This document shows, piece after piece, positions 1 through 8,139 of a DNA stretch of 64,000 bases. The DNA comes from Streptomyces sp. NBC_00370. GTDB lineage: Bacteria > Actinomycetota > Actinomycetes > Streptomycetales > Streptomycetaceae. The notes under the pieces were generated by a model, which worked only from the letters and a program-made list of their open reading frames with translations, was not told the origin of the DNA and did not search any database. Position 1 is the first letter of the stretch; each line of letters starts with the position of its first letter. The stretch is from the NCBI RefSeq assembly GCF_036084755.1, contig NZ_CP107968.1:1726501-1790500 (forward strand), in the 5' to 3' direction. Position numbers and translations under genes: made by a program.

Positions 1-114
1 GGTGCGGGAAGCGACCTCGATGTTCTTGATCAGCTTCGCGAAGAGCTTGCCGCGCTTGGCATCGATCACGGCCTTCTTGTGCTTCGTCGTAGCCCATTTA
101 GAGTGGCCGGACAT
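1..114 (-). CDS. yebC: YebC/PmpR-family regulator, N-terminal part only
   Basis: The first 38 codons of a leftward gene are present; the rest lies outside the window. The start reads [20 protein letters not shown] and continues [14 protein letters not shown], the invariant N-terminus of the YebC/PmpR family (conserved DNA/ribosome-associated regulatory proteins, about 250 aa). It is the gene next downstream of pdxT, 62 bp away. The same yebC-pdxT-pdxS neighbourhood is known from mycobacteria and other actinobacteria. Truncation is due only to the window edge. Confidence 0.93.
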   Translation of the reverse strand, partial: MSGHSKWATTKHKKAVIDAKRGKLFAKLIKNIEVASRT

Positions 115-176
115 CTGCCTGTCTCCTTCGCGTAACCAATCCTGCTCCGTTCGGCAGAGATCCTACCGGGACGGCG

Positions 177-770
177 TCACCGGCAGGCGCGCACCATATC
201 CGCGAAGAACCCGTGCAGCCGGTGATCACCCGTGAGTTCCGGGTGGAACGACGTCGCGAGGGCGTTCCGCTGCCGCACGGCGACGACATGGCCCCCGTGC
301 TCGGCCAGCACCTCGACCTGCGCACCCACCGACTCCACCCACGGCGCACGGATGAAGACACCCTCGACGGGACCGACCCCGGTGACGTCCACCGCCGCTT
401 CGAACGACTCGTTCTGCCGTCCGAACGCGTTCCTGCGGACGATCATGTCGATACCGCCGATGGTCTCCTGACCCGACCGCGGGTCGAGGATCTTCTCCGC
501 CAGCATGATCATCCCCGCGCACGTGCCGTAGACCGGCATCCCGGCCTGTACCCGCTCACGCAGCGGCTGAAGCATGCCGAAGAGCACGGCCAGCTTCGAC
601 ATGGTCGTGGACTCGCCGCCCGGCACGATCAGCCCGTCCACCTCGGCCAGCTCCTGCGGCCTGCGCACGGTCCTGGCCACGGCGCCGACCTCCGTCAGCG
701 CCGCCAGATGCTCCCGGACGTCGCCCTGGAGCGCCAGGACCCCGATCAGGGGCGGCTGTTCACCAGCCAC
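177..770 (-). CDS. pdxT: Pyridoxal 5'-phosphate synthase glutaminase subunit PdxT
   Basis: This 197-aa class I glutamine amidotransferase hydrolyses glutamine and channels ammonia to PdxS for vitamin B6 (PLP) synthesis. The start motif [12 protein letters not shown], the oxyanion loop VPGGEST, the nucleophile in YGTCAGM (Cys84) and the His/Glu pair in SFHPEL (His176, Glu178) are all present. The start is GTG at 770, and the gene overlaps the end of pdxS by 11 bp, so the two are translationally coupled and the two subunits would be made together. Length is normal for the family. Confidence 0.97.
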   Translation of the reverse strand: MAGEQPPLIGVLALQGDVREHLAALTEVGAVARTVRRPQELAEVDGLIVPGGESTTMSKLAVLFGMLQPLRERVQAGMPVYGTCAGMIMLAEKILDPRSGQETIGGIDMIVRRNAFGRQNESFEAAVDVTGVGPVEGVFIRAPWVESVGAQVEVLAEHGGHVVAVRQRNALATSFHPELTGDHRLHGFFADMVRACR

Positions 771-1662
771 GGTTCGCGAAGTGCTCGGCGTCGGACAGGG
801 TGTCGAGGTTGATGCCGACCATGGCCTCGCCGAGGTCGCGCGAGGCGTCCGCGATGATCTTCGGGTCGTCGAAGAACGTGGTGGCCTTGACGATCGCGGC
901 CGCGCGCTTGGCCGGGTCGCCCGACTTGAAGATGCCGGACCCGACGAAGACGCCCTCGGCGCCGAGCTGACGCATCAGCGCCGCGTCCGCCGGGGTCGCC
1001 ACACCGCCCGCCGAGAACAGCACCACGGGCAGCTTGCCCAGCTCGGCGACCTCCCGGACGATCTCGTACGGCGCGCGCAGCTCCTTGGCCGCCGCGTACA
1101 GCTCGTTGCTGTCGTACCCGCGCAGCCGGGCGATCTCGTTCTTGATCTGCCGCAGGTGGCGCACGGCCTCGACGACGTTGCCGGTGCCGGCCTCGCCCTT
1201 CGACCGGATCATGGCCGCGCCCTCGGCGATCCGCCGCAGCGCCTCACCCAGGTTGGTCGCACCGCACACGAACGGGGTGGTGAACGCCCACTTGTCCGAG
1301 TGGTTGACCTCGTCCGCGGGCGTCAGCACCTCCGACTCGTCGATGTAGTCGACGCCGAGCGACTGGAGGACCTGCGCCTCCACGAAGTGCCCGATCCGGG
1401 ACTTGGCCATGACCGGGATCGACACCGCCCCGATGATCCCCTCGATCATGTCCGGGTCGGACATCCGGGCCACCCCGCCGTCCTTACGGATGTCGGCGGG
1501 CACCCGCTCCAGAGCCATCACGGCCACCGCGCCGGCGTCCTCGGCGATCTTCGCCTGCTCCGGCGTGACGACGTCCATGATCACGCCGCCCTTGAGCTGC
1601 TCTGCCATGCCGCGCTTGACGCGTGCGGTGCCGGTTTCGGGGGTCTGGGGGCTGGTGGACAC
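760..1662 (-). CDS. pdxS: Pyridoxal 5'-phosphate synthase subunit PdxS
   Basis: This 300-aa TIM-barrel synthase condenses ribose 5-phosphate, glyceraldehyde 3-phosphate and ammonia from PdxT to give PLP. Family signatures visible are [18 protein letters not shown] (residues 53-70), the Schiff-base lysine in [12 protein letters not shown] (Lys87), [16 protein letters not shown], and the phosphate-binding [20 protein letters not shown] near residue 220. The start is GTG at 1662 with an upstream GAGG. It is the first gene of the pdxS-pdxT pair. No truncation or unusual residue was seen. Confidence 0.98.
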   Translation of the reverse strand: MSTSPQTPETGTARVKRGMAEQLKGGVIMDVVTPEQAKIAEDAGAVAVMALERVPADIRKDGGVARMSDPDMIEGIIGAVSIPVMAKSRIGHFVEAQVLQSLGVDYIDESEVLTPADEVNHSDKWAFTTPFVCGATNLGEALRRIAEGAAMIRSKGEAGTGNVVEAVRHLRQIKNEIARLRGYDSNELYAAAKELRAPYEIVREVAELGKLPVVLFSAGGVATPADAALMRQLGAEGVFVGSGIFKSGDPAKRAAAIVKATTFFDDPKIIADASRDLGEAMVGINLDTLSDAEHFANRGW

Positions 1663-1760
1663 GGAGCGACCTCACTGGACTGGGAAGGATGTGACTCCTC
1701 CAAGAGAACGCCTGGTCACCGGTCCACAGCAAGGGCCACCGGAGAGCCGGTGGATCCTTC

Positions 1761-2306
1761 TCAGCTCACCGGCCGGGCCGCGAGCGCGGTGGGCGGCTCG
1801 TCGTCCATCTCGAACGTCGGCGAGAACGGTGCGTGGCCGGCGAGCCGGAACCAGCGCACCTTGCGGTGCCGCCGCAGGGCGCGGGCGGCGCGTACGGCGT
1901 CGTTGTGGAACAGCCGCGCCATCGGTACGCGGCGCACGGCGGCGGCGAGTTCGTCGGCCGCCTCCTCCCCGCCGGGCGCGGCCCGCACGGCCTCGACCTG
2001 CTCGGGCTCCCCGAACACGGCCCGCAACGCCTGGCTCAACTCGCTCTCGGCCACCTCCCGCTGCTCCTCCTCGGCCTGCCGGGCGGCGTGCGTGGCCTCG
2101 TACAGGACGAGCGAGGCGGCGGGATCGAGCAGGCCGGAGGTGGCGAGCTCCTGCGCGACGGACGCCCGCCGCAACAACTGCGCGTCCAGGGCGGCGCGGG
2201 CGGCGTCGATACGGGCGTGCAGCCGGTCGAGCCGCCCGGCGGTCCAACTCAGGTAGAGCCCGATGGCGATGGCGATGCCGACGATCCAGATGATGGTTTG
2301 CGTCAC
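1761..2306 (-). CDS. Membrane-anchored protein of unknown function
   Basis: A 181-aa protein with one N-terminal membrane segment (TIIWIVGIAIAIGLYLSW, residues 3-20). It is followed by an Arg/Ala/Glu-rich, probably helical region (DRLHARIDAARAALDAQLLR, then HAARQAEEEQREVAESELSQ) that looks coiled-coil-like and LemA-like in shape, though no LemA signature was recognised. The C-terminal third contains WFRLAGHAPFSPTFEMDDE. It lies between pimA and pdxS, all on the same strand, about 100 bp before pdxS. Its position is conserved in streptomycetes as far as I recall. No function is proposed. Confidence 0.75.
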   Translation of the reverse strand: MTQTIIWIVGIAIAIGLYLSWTAGRLDRLHARIDAARAALDAQLLRRASVAQELATSGLLDPAASLVLYEATHAARQAEEEQREVAESELSQALRAVFGEPEQVEAVRAAPGGEEAADELAAAVRRVPMARLFHNDAVRAARALRRHRKVRWFRLAGHAPFSPTFEMDDEPPTALAARPVS

Positions 2307-2882
2307 GTGCGCAGGCTAGTCGTCGTGCGGCGGGTGTTTGTCGTCCGGCCGGTGGTCGGTGCGGGGTGGTGGTTGCGGTGGTTGCCGGGGGCCGTTCCGG
2401 GGTCGCGTCCTGCGCGGTGTCGCCGTCCGGCGCGGTTCGGGGTTGCGGGTGGTGGTTGCGGTTGTCGCCGGGTGCCGTTCCGGGGAGGCGTCCTGCGCTG
2501 CATGATTTACGGCGCGTACTCCTCTGACGCGGAGCCACCGCCGAGATGCGCCACAAATCACGCTCTACGCTCCGGACACCACCCCTGCACGACCCCCTTC
2601 ACCCCAGCCGCCCGAATCGGCTGCCCCGCGACCACCAAGGGCCGGCGGCCGGGCGTTCACGCCAGGGACATGCCCCTCGGCCGGCACGGCACCGCTCACC
2701 CGCGCTGACGCGGACGGGTGTGCCCGACCGCCGGGGGGAGGGGGCCGGGGCCGGAGGAGGGGGGTGTCCGGACGTAAAGCGAAGGAGCTCATGCGACAAG
2801 CAGTCCGGACACCCCCCTCCGCAGGACCCGGACACCGCCACCAGACAGCGAGACCGCAACCACGACCCGCAACCCCGGACGG
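2307..2882. other. 576-bp gene-free region with direct and inverted repeats
   Basis: No convincing gene is seen between the end of pimA and the start of the next leftward gene. It holds two 50-bp direct copies (2366-2415 and 2449-2498, about 6 mismatches, 83 bp apart) sharing GCCGTTCCGGGG and CGTCCTGCGC, and a perfect 18-bp inverted repeat near its right side, listed separately. Six-frame openness here reflects the GC bias only. Confidence 0.6.
2756..2820. terminator. Perfect 18-bp inverted repeat after pimA
   Basis: Arms 2756-2773 (GGAGGGGGGTGTCCGGAC) and 2803-2820 are exact reverse complements around a 29-nt loop. It lies 62 bp past the pimA stop in the direction of transcription, so it may end the pgsA-patA-pimA message. 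There is no U-run and the loop is long, so a protein- or RNA-binding site is an alternative. Confidence 0.55.
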
Positions 2883-4049
2883 CTAGTCCCGCGCCGCCAA
2901 GCCGAAGCGCGCCCTGAAGCCCGTCGCCCTCTCGTCCGTCGCCACCGACGCCGCACCGTCCGTCACCGTCTCGTACACGGCCAAAATATCCGCGCCCACC
3001 GTCGACCAGTCGAACCGCCGCACATGCGCGCTCCCGCGCTCCCGCAGTTCCGCGCGGCGCGACGCGTCGCCCAGCAGCCGGATCGCCGCGTCCGCCAGCG
3101 CGTCCGCGTCCTCGTTCGCGAACAGCTCGCCCGCCGCGCCCTGGTCCAAGACCTGGGCGAACGCGTCCAGGTCGCTCGCCAGCACCGCAGCGCCCGCGGA
3201 CATCGCCTCGACCAGGATGATGCCGAAGCTCTCGCCGCCCGTGTTGGGCGCCACGTACACGTCGAGGCTGCGCAGCAGCCTCGCCTTGTCCGCGTCGCTC
3301 ACCATCCCCAGGAACTCGACCTGCCCGCGCAGCGCCTTGGGCAGGGACTCGACGGCTTCCTTCTCGTCGCCGCGTCCCGCCACCAGCAGCCGCGTCCCGG
3401 GGTAGGCCGCGAGAATCTTCGGCAGCGCCTTCATCAGGACCGGCATCCCCTTGCGGGGCTCGTCGATGCGGCCGATGAAGCCGATCGTGCCGCCCTGCCA
3501 CGCCGGGTTGGGCTCGGCGTCGGCGAAGAAGTCGACGTCGACCCCGTTGGGGATCACGACGGCGTCGCCGCCGAGGTGTTCGACCAGTGTCCGGCGCGCG
3601 TACTCGCTGACCGCGATCCGCGCGCTGATCTTCTCCAGCGCGTTCTGCAGGATCGGGTACGCCGCGATCATCGCGCGTGAGCGCGGGTTGGACGTGTGGA
3701 ACGTCGCGACGGTCGGGCCCGACGCCGCCCAGCAGGCGAGCAGTCCGAGGGACGGCGAGGTCGGCTCGTGGATGTGCATCACGTCGAACTCGCCCTCGTG
3801 CAGCCAGCGGCGTACGCGGGCGGCCGAGAGGAAGCCGAAGTTGAGCCGGGCCACCGAGCCGTTGTACGGGACGGGCACCGCGCGCCCGGCCGAGACGACG
3901 TACGGCGGCAGCGGGGTGTCGTCGTCGGCCGGGGCCAGGACGGACACCGTGTGGCCCAGCCGGATCAGATGCTCCGCCAGGTCCCTGATGTGGAACTGGA
4001 CGCCGCCCGGCACGTCCCAGGAGTACGGGCAGACGATGCCGATCTTCAC
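2883..4049 (-). CDS. pimA: Phosphatidylinositol alpha-mannosyltransferase
   Basis: A 388-aa GT4-family, GT-B fold glycosyltransferase. It would transfer the first mannose from GDP-mannose to phosphatidyl-myo-inositol on the inner membrane face, starting phosphatidylinositol mannoside synthesis. The N-terminus MKIGIVCPYSWDVPGGVQFH with the glycine loop, IGFIGRIDEPRKGMPVL in the middle, and the E-x7-E motif in ESFGIILVEAM are all visible. It is the last gene of an operon in which pgsA, patA and pimA overlap by 4 bp each. This order and the overlap strongly support the PIM assignment over a generic glycosyltransferase. Confidence 0.93.
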   Translation of the reverse strand: MKIGIVCPYSWDVPGGVQFHIRDLAEHLIRLGHTVSVLAPADDDTPLPPYVVSAGRAVPVPYNGSVARLNFGFLSAARVRRWLHEGEFDVMHIHEPTSPSLGLLACWAASGPTVATFHTSNPRSRAMIAAYPILQNALEKISARIAVSEYARRTLVEHLGGDAVVIPNGVDVDFFADAEPNPAWQGGTIGFIGRIDEPRKGMPVLMKALPKILAAYPGTRLLVAGRGDEKEAVESLPKALRGQVEFLGMVSDADKARLLRSLDVYVAPNTGGESFGIILVEAMSAGAAVLASDLDAFAQVLDQGAAGELFANEDADALADAAIRLLGDASRRAELRERGSAHVRRFDWSTVGADILAVYETVTDGAASVATDERATGFRARFGLAARD

Positions 4050-4957
4050 GCGGACCCCTCACGCGGTTCGAGGTCCGCCACCCAGAGCCGTTGCAGCATG
4101 TGCCAGTCCTCCGGATGGTCGGCGATCCCGCCGGCGAAGGCATCGGCCACCGCCTGTGCCATGACAGACGTCTTTTCCGCGCGGGTACCTGTCTCCGGTA
4201 CGTCCACGGGCGGATGGACCCGGCCCTGCATCACCGGCGACTCGTCGTACCAGAGGGTCACCGGCAGGAGCAGCGCGCCGGTCTGCTGCGCCAGCAGCGC
4301 GGGGCCCGCGGGCATCCGCGCCGTGTCGCCGAAGAAGTCGACCTCCACGCCGGAAGCCGACAGGTCGCGGTCGGCGACGAGACAGACCAGGCCGCCCTCG
4401 CGCAGCCGCCGGGCGAGCGTGCCGAACGCGGCGCCGCCGGTGTGCGGCAGCACCTCCATGCCGAGGCTTTCGCGGTAGGCGACGAACCGGTCGTACAGCG
4501 TCTCCGGTTTGAGCCGTTCGGCGACGGTCGTGAAGGGCACCCCGAGGCAGCGGGTGACCCAGACGCCCGCGAGGTCCCAGTTGGCCAGGTGGGGCAGCGC
4601 CAGTATGACGCCACGTCCCGCGGCCAGGCCGTCGGTGAGGTGGTGGAGTCCCTTGGGGTCGAATCCGGCGGCGGCGCGCTCGTCGCTCCAGCTGGGCAGC
4701 CGGAACGACTCCATCCAGTACCGCATGTACGAGCGCATGCCGGCCTTGGACAGCTCGGCGAGCCGCTCGGGGCCCGCGTCGGGCACGACGCGCGCCAGGT
4801 TGGATTCGAGCCGCTGGACGCTCTTGCCGCGCCGCTTCCACGCGATGTCGGCGATGTTCCTGCCGAGGGCGACGGCGGCGGGCTCGGGGAGCTTCTTGAC
4901 GGTGCCCCAGCCCAGTCCGTACAGCGCGTCGGTCACCCGGTCGCTCGCGCCGCTCAT
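4046..4957 (-). CDS. patA: Phosphatidylinositol mannoside acyltransferase PatA-like
   Basis: A 303-aa member of the LpxL/HtrB-like lysophospholipid acyltransferase family. It would acylate the mannose that PimA adds, using acyl-CoA, at the cytoplasmic membrane face. The catalytic His-x4-Asp type motif appears in LALPHLANWDLAG (around residues 118-130), with a conserved VADRDLSASGVEVDFFG block and a central substrate patch LPVTLWYDESP. The start at 4957 overlaps pgsA by 4 bp, and the stop overlaps the pimA start by 4 bp. Older annotation would call it a lipid A biosynthesis acyltransferase, but the context fits PIM synthesis better. Confidence 0.92.
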   Translation of the reverse strand: MSGASDRVTDALYGLGWGTVKKLPEPAAVALGRNIADIAWKRRGKSVQRLESNLARVVPDAGPERLAELSKAGMRSYMRYWMESFRLPSWSDERAAAGFDPKGLHHLTDGLAAGRGVILALPHLANWDLAGVWVTRCLGVPFTTVAERLKPETLYDRFVAYRESLGMEVLPHTGGAAFGTLARRLREGGLVCLVADRDLSASGVEVDFFGDTARMPAGPALLAQQTGALLLPVTLWYDESPVMQGRVHPPVDVPETGTRAEKTSVMAQAVADAFAGGIADHPEDWHMLQRLWVADLEPREGSA

Positions 4958-5640
4958 GACGTGGTCTCACTCCCCCGTCCGGTGCCGGCGGCGGCCGCTG
5001 CCGCCGCGGCGTCCGCCTCGGCGGACTCCCTGCGGACGGTGATGACCCGCTGGGCGAGCGTCACGGCGCTGCCGGCGGCCACGATCCACAGGGCGATCGG
5101 CAGCAGGATCTCGATCCCGGGGACGCCGAAGGTCCGGTGGAATCCGGCGAGTCCGGCGGCGACCAGGGAGATCACCAGCCGCTCGGCGCGCTCGACGAGT
5201 CCGTTGACGGCGACCGGCAGTCCGATGGCCTCGCCGCGTGCCTTCGTGTACGACACGACCTGGCCGCTGGCGAGGCAGAAGATCGCGACGGCGCACAGCA
5301 TGTTGTTGTCGCCGCTGCCCGCGTACCAGAGCGCGAAGCCGCCGAAGACGGCCCCGTCGGCGACCCGGTCCAGGGTCGAGTCGAGGAACGCGCCCCAGCG
5401 GCTGGAGATGCCGGCCTGCCGGGCCATGTTGCCGTCGACGAGGTCGGAGAAGACGAAGACGGTGGCGACGATCGTGCCCCAGAAGAACTCTCCACGAGGG
5501 AAGAAGACCAGCGCGCCCGCCATCACTCCGGCTGTGCCGATGAGCGTGACCGCATCGGGGCTGACCCCTCGGCGGAGCAGAAACGCGGCGAACGGTGTGA
5601 GGACACGCGTGAAAAATGCACGCGCGTACTTGTTCAGCAT
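4954..5640 (-). CDS. pgsA: Phosphatidylinositol (phosphate) synthase, CDP-alcohol phosphatidyltransferase
   Basis: A 228-aa integral membrane enzyme that joins CDP-diacylglycerol to inositol phosphate. The family signature D-x2-D-G-x2-A-R-x8-G-x3-D-x3-D is intact as SDLVDGNMARQAG followed by SRWGAFLDSTLDRVAD. Several hydrophobic helices follow, including the last one, ILLPIALWIVAAGSAVTLAQ. The start chosen is ATG at 5640 (MLNKYARAFFTRV), which fits the family; an open frame continues upstream to 5796 but reads as non-coding. It is the first gene of the pgsA-patA-pimA operon, consistent with supplying the lipid that PimA mannosylates. Confidence 0.93.
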   Translation of the reverse strand: MLNKYARAFFTRVLTPFAAFLLRRGVSPDAVTLIGTAGVMAGALVFFPRGEFFWGTIVATVFVFSDLVDGNMARQAGISSRWGAFLDSTLDRVADGAVFGGFALWYAGSGDNNMLCAVAIFCLASGQVVSYTKARGEAIGLPVAVNGLVERAERLVISLVAAGLAGFHRTFGVPGIEILLPIALWIVAAGSAVTLAQRVITVRRESAEADAAAAAAAAGTGRGSETTS

Positions 5641-5828
5641 GGCCTTCCCGACGGTCGGTGGGCCGCGCGGCCCCGACGGCCACCGGCTGGCCCATCGTAG
5701 CCACGACCGGCGGGCTCCACCGCCGGGTACCCGCCCCATGCGTGGCGTGCGACGTATGGACGGACCGTGGAGCGAGTGGAAAGCTCGAAGGACCACCGCG
5801 GGGCACAGCCGGAGCGGGAGGCTTGATC

Positions 5829-8009
5829 ATGGGCGACAAGGCGCACACACATACCGGGGCCGCGGGCGGGGTGGCGGTCGCCGACCGGCCGTCCGCCGTG
5901 CGGAACGTGGTCCTGGTCGGCCACAGCGGATCGGGCAAGACCACGCTCGTCGAGGCGCTGGCGCTGACCGCGGGGGCGGTCAACAGGGCGGGCCGGGTCG
6001 AGGACGGCGGGACGGTCTCGGACTACGACGAGATCGAGCACCGCCAGCACCGCTCCGTACAGCTCTCGCTGGTGCCGCTGGAGTGGGGCGGCTGCAAGAT
6101 CAATCTGCTGGACACCCCCGGCTACGCCGATTTCGTCGGGGAGCTCAGGGCCGGTCTGCGCGCGGCGGACGCGGCCCTTTTCGTGGTGTCGGCCGCGCAG
6201 GACGCGCAGTCGGTCCCCGCGACGACCCGGGCGGTGTGGGACGAGTGCGCGGCCGTGGGGATGCCGCGGGCCATCGTCGTCACGCATCTGGACACGGCGC
6301 GCACCAGCTTCGAGACGATGACCGACATCTGCGGCCGGATCTTCGGCGGCGCCGACCCCGACGCCGTACTGCCGCTCTACCTGCCCGTACGCGGCCCCGA
6401 GGGGGCCGACGGGCACGCGCGGGCCACGGGTCTCGTGGGACTCCTCTCGCAGCGGATCTTCGACTACTCGACGGGCGAGCGCAGGACCGGTGCCCCGGCG
6501 GCCGGGCAGCTCCCGCTCATCGAGGCGGCCCGCGCGCGGCTGATCGAGGGGATCATCGCGGAGAGCGAGGACGAGACCTTGATGGACCGGTATCTCGACG
6601 GCGCGGACATCGCCGTCGGGACGCTGACCGAGGATCTGGAGAAGGCGGTCGCGCGCGGGGTCTTCCATCCGGTGCTCGCCGCGGCGCCGGCGCCGCCCGA
6701 CGGCAGGCAGGGGCTCGGTACGGTCGAGCTGCTGGAGCTGATCACCGGCGGCTTCCCCTCCCCGCTGGAGCGCGCCGCCCCCGCCGTGACCACGCCGGGC
6801 GGCACGCCGCGCGCCGGCATCAGCTGCGATCCGGGCGGCCCGCTGGTCGCCGAGGTGGTCAAGACGGCGTCCGACCCGTACGTGGGGCGGCTCTCGCTGG
6901 TACGGGTGTTCTCCGGGACGCTGCGGCCCGACGAGACGGTGTGCGTGTCGGGGCACGGTACGGAGGACGAGCGGATCGGCGCGCTGTCGTCCCCTTTCGG
7001 CAAGCGGCAGCGGGTGCTGCCGCGCTGTGTCGCCGGTGATCTCGCGTGTGTGGCGAAGCTGTCGAGCGCGGAGACGGGTGACACGCTTTCCGCCAAGGAC
7101 GAGCCGCTGCTGATGGTGCCGTGGACCATGCCGGAGCCGCTGCTGCCGCTGGCCGTCGAGGCGCACGGCAAGGCGGACGAGGACCGGCTGTCGCACGGTC
7201 TGGCCCGGCTGGTGGCCGAGGATCCGACCATGCGCCTCGAACAGAACCAGGACACCCGTCAGGTCGTCCTGTGGTGCCTCGGGGAGGCGCACGCGGACGT
7301 GGCGCTGGACCGGCTGCGGAACCGGTACGGCGTGCGGGTGGACACCGTGCCGTACCGGGTGCCGCTCAGGGAGACCTTCGGCGCCCCGGCCACCGGGCGC
7401 GGCCGGCATGTCAAACAGTCGGGCGGGCACGGCCAGTTCGCGATCTGTGAGATCGACGTGGAGCCGCTGCCGCCCGGTTCGGGTGTCGAGTTCGTCGACC
7501 GGGTGGTGGGCGGTTCGGTGCCGCGGCAGTTCGTCCCGTCCGTCGAGAAGGGCGTACGGACCCAGGCGGCGCAGGGAGTCACCGCCGGCTTTCCGCTGGT
7601 CGACATCCGCGTCACGCTGCACGACGGGAAGGCGCATTCCGTCGACTCCTCGGACGCCGCCTTCCAGACGGCCGGCGCGCTGGCCCTGCGCGAGGCGGCG
7701 GCCGCCGCCGTCCTCAGCCTGCTGGAACCGGTCGCCGAGCTACGCGTGACGGTGCCCGACGAGTACGTCGGCCCGGTGATGAGCGATCTGACGGGCCGCC
7801 GCGGCCGGGTGGTCGGCACCGAACAGGCGAGCCGGGGAAGGACGTCGGTCAGGGCCGAGGTGCCCGAACTGGAGATCGGACGGTACGCGGTCGAGCTGCG
7901 CTCCGTCTCGCACGGCACCGGCCGGTTCAGCCGCTCGTACGCCCGTCATGAGGCCATGCCGGGGCCGTTGGCCGAGAAGCTACGGATACGGGACGCGAAC
8001 GGGGCGTAG
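5829..8009 (+). CDS. Elongation factor G-like GTPase (EF-G2 type)
   Basis: A 726-aa translational GTPase related to EF-G. G1 is GHSGSGKTTLVEA (about residues 35-47) and G3 is LLDTPGYADFVGEL. The usual NKxD of G4 is replaced by VVTHLDTART, as in the EF-G-like subgroup. EF-G domains II-V are recognisable: domain II (GPLVAEVVKTASDPYVGRLS) and domain IV (RGRHVKQSGGHGQFAICEID). The ATG at 5829 has GGGAGG upstream. It is most like actinobacterial FusA2/EF-G2 paralogues, whose role is not settled; canonical FusA would sit with the ribosomal str operon. It is divergent from pgsA. Confidence 0.9.
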   Translation: MGDKAHTHTGAAGGVAVADRPSAVRNVVLVGHSGSGKTTLVEALALTAGAVNRAGRVEDGGTVSDYDEIEHRQHRSVQLSLVPLEWGGCKINLLDTPGYADFVGELRAGLRAADAALFVVSAAQDAQSVPATTRAVWDECAAVGMPRAIVVTHLDTARTSFETMTDICGRIFGGADPDAVLPLYLPVRGPEGADGHARATGLVGLLSQRIFDYSTGERRTGAPAAGQLPLIEAARARLIEGIIAESEDETLMDRYLDGADIAVGTLTEDLEKAVARGVFHPVLAAAPAPPDGRQGLGTVELLELITGGFPSPLERAAPAVTTPGGTPRAGISCDPGGPLVAEVVKTASDPYVGRLSLVRVFSGTLRPDETVCVSGHGTEDERIGALSSPFGKRQRVLPRCVAGDLACVAKLSSAETGDTLSAKDEPLLMVPWTMPEPLLPLAVEAHGKADEDRLSHGLARLVAEDPTMRLEQNQDTRQVVLWCLGEAHADVALDRLRNRYGVRVDTVPYRVPLRETFGAPATGRGRHVKQSGGHGQFAICEIDVEPLPPGSGVEFVDRVVGGSVPRQFVPSVEKGVRTQAAQGVTAGFPLVDIRVTLHDGKAHSVDSSDAAFQTAGALALREAAAAAVLSLLEPVAELRVTVPDEYVGPVMSDLTGRRGRVVGTEQASRGRTSVRAEVPELEIGRYAVELRSVSHGTGRFSRSYARHEAMPGPLAEKLRIRDANGA

Positions 8010-8139
8010 TCACGGCCGTACCTGACGCGGAAGCCGCGCCCCCGCTACGCTTGGGGTGCCCAGCTCAGCAGGTGTGCAGGGGCTGCTGGTTGGGAAAAGG
8101 CCGCACAGCGGATCCTGGCGGCGGACAGTGGGGGCGGCA

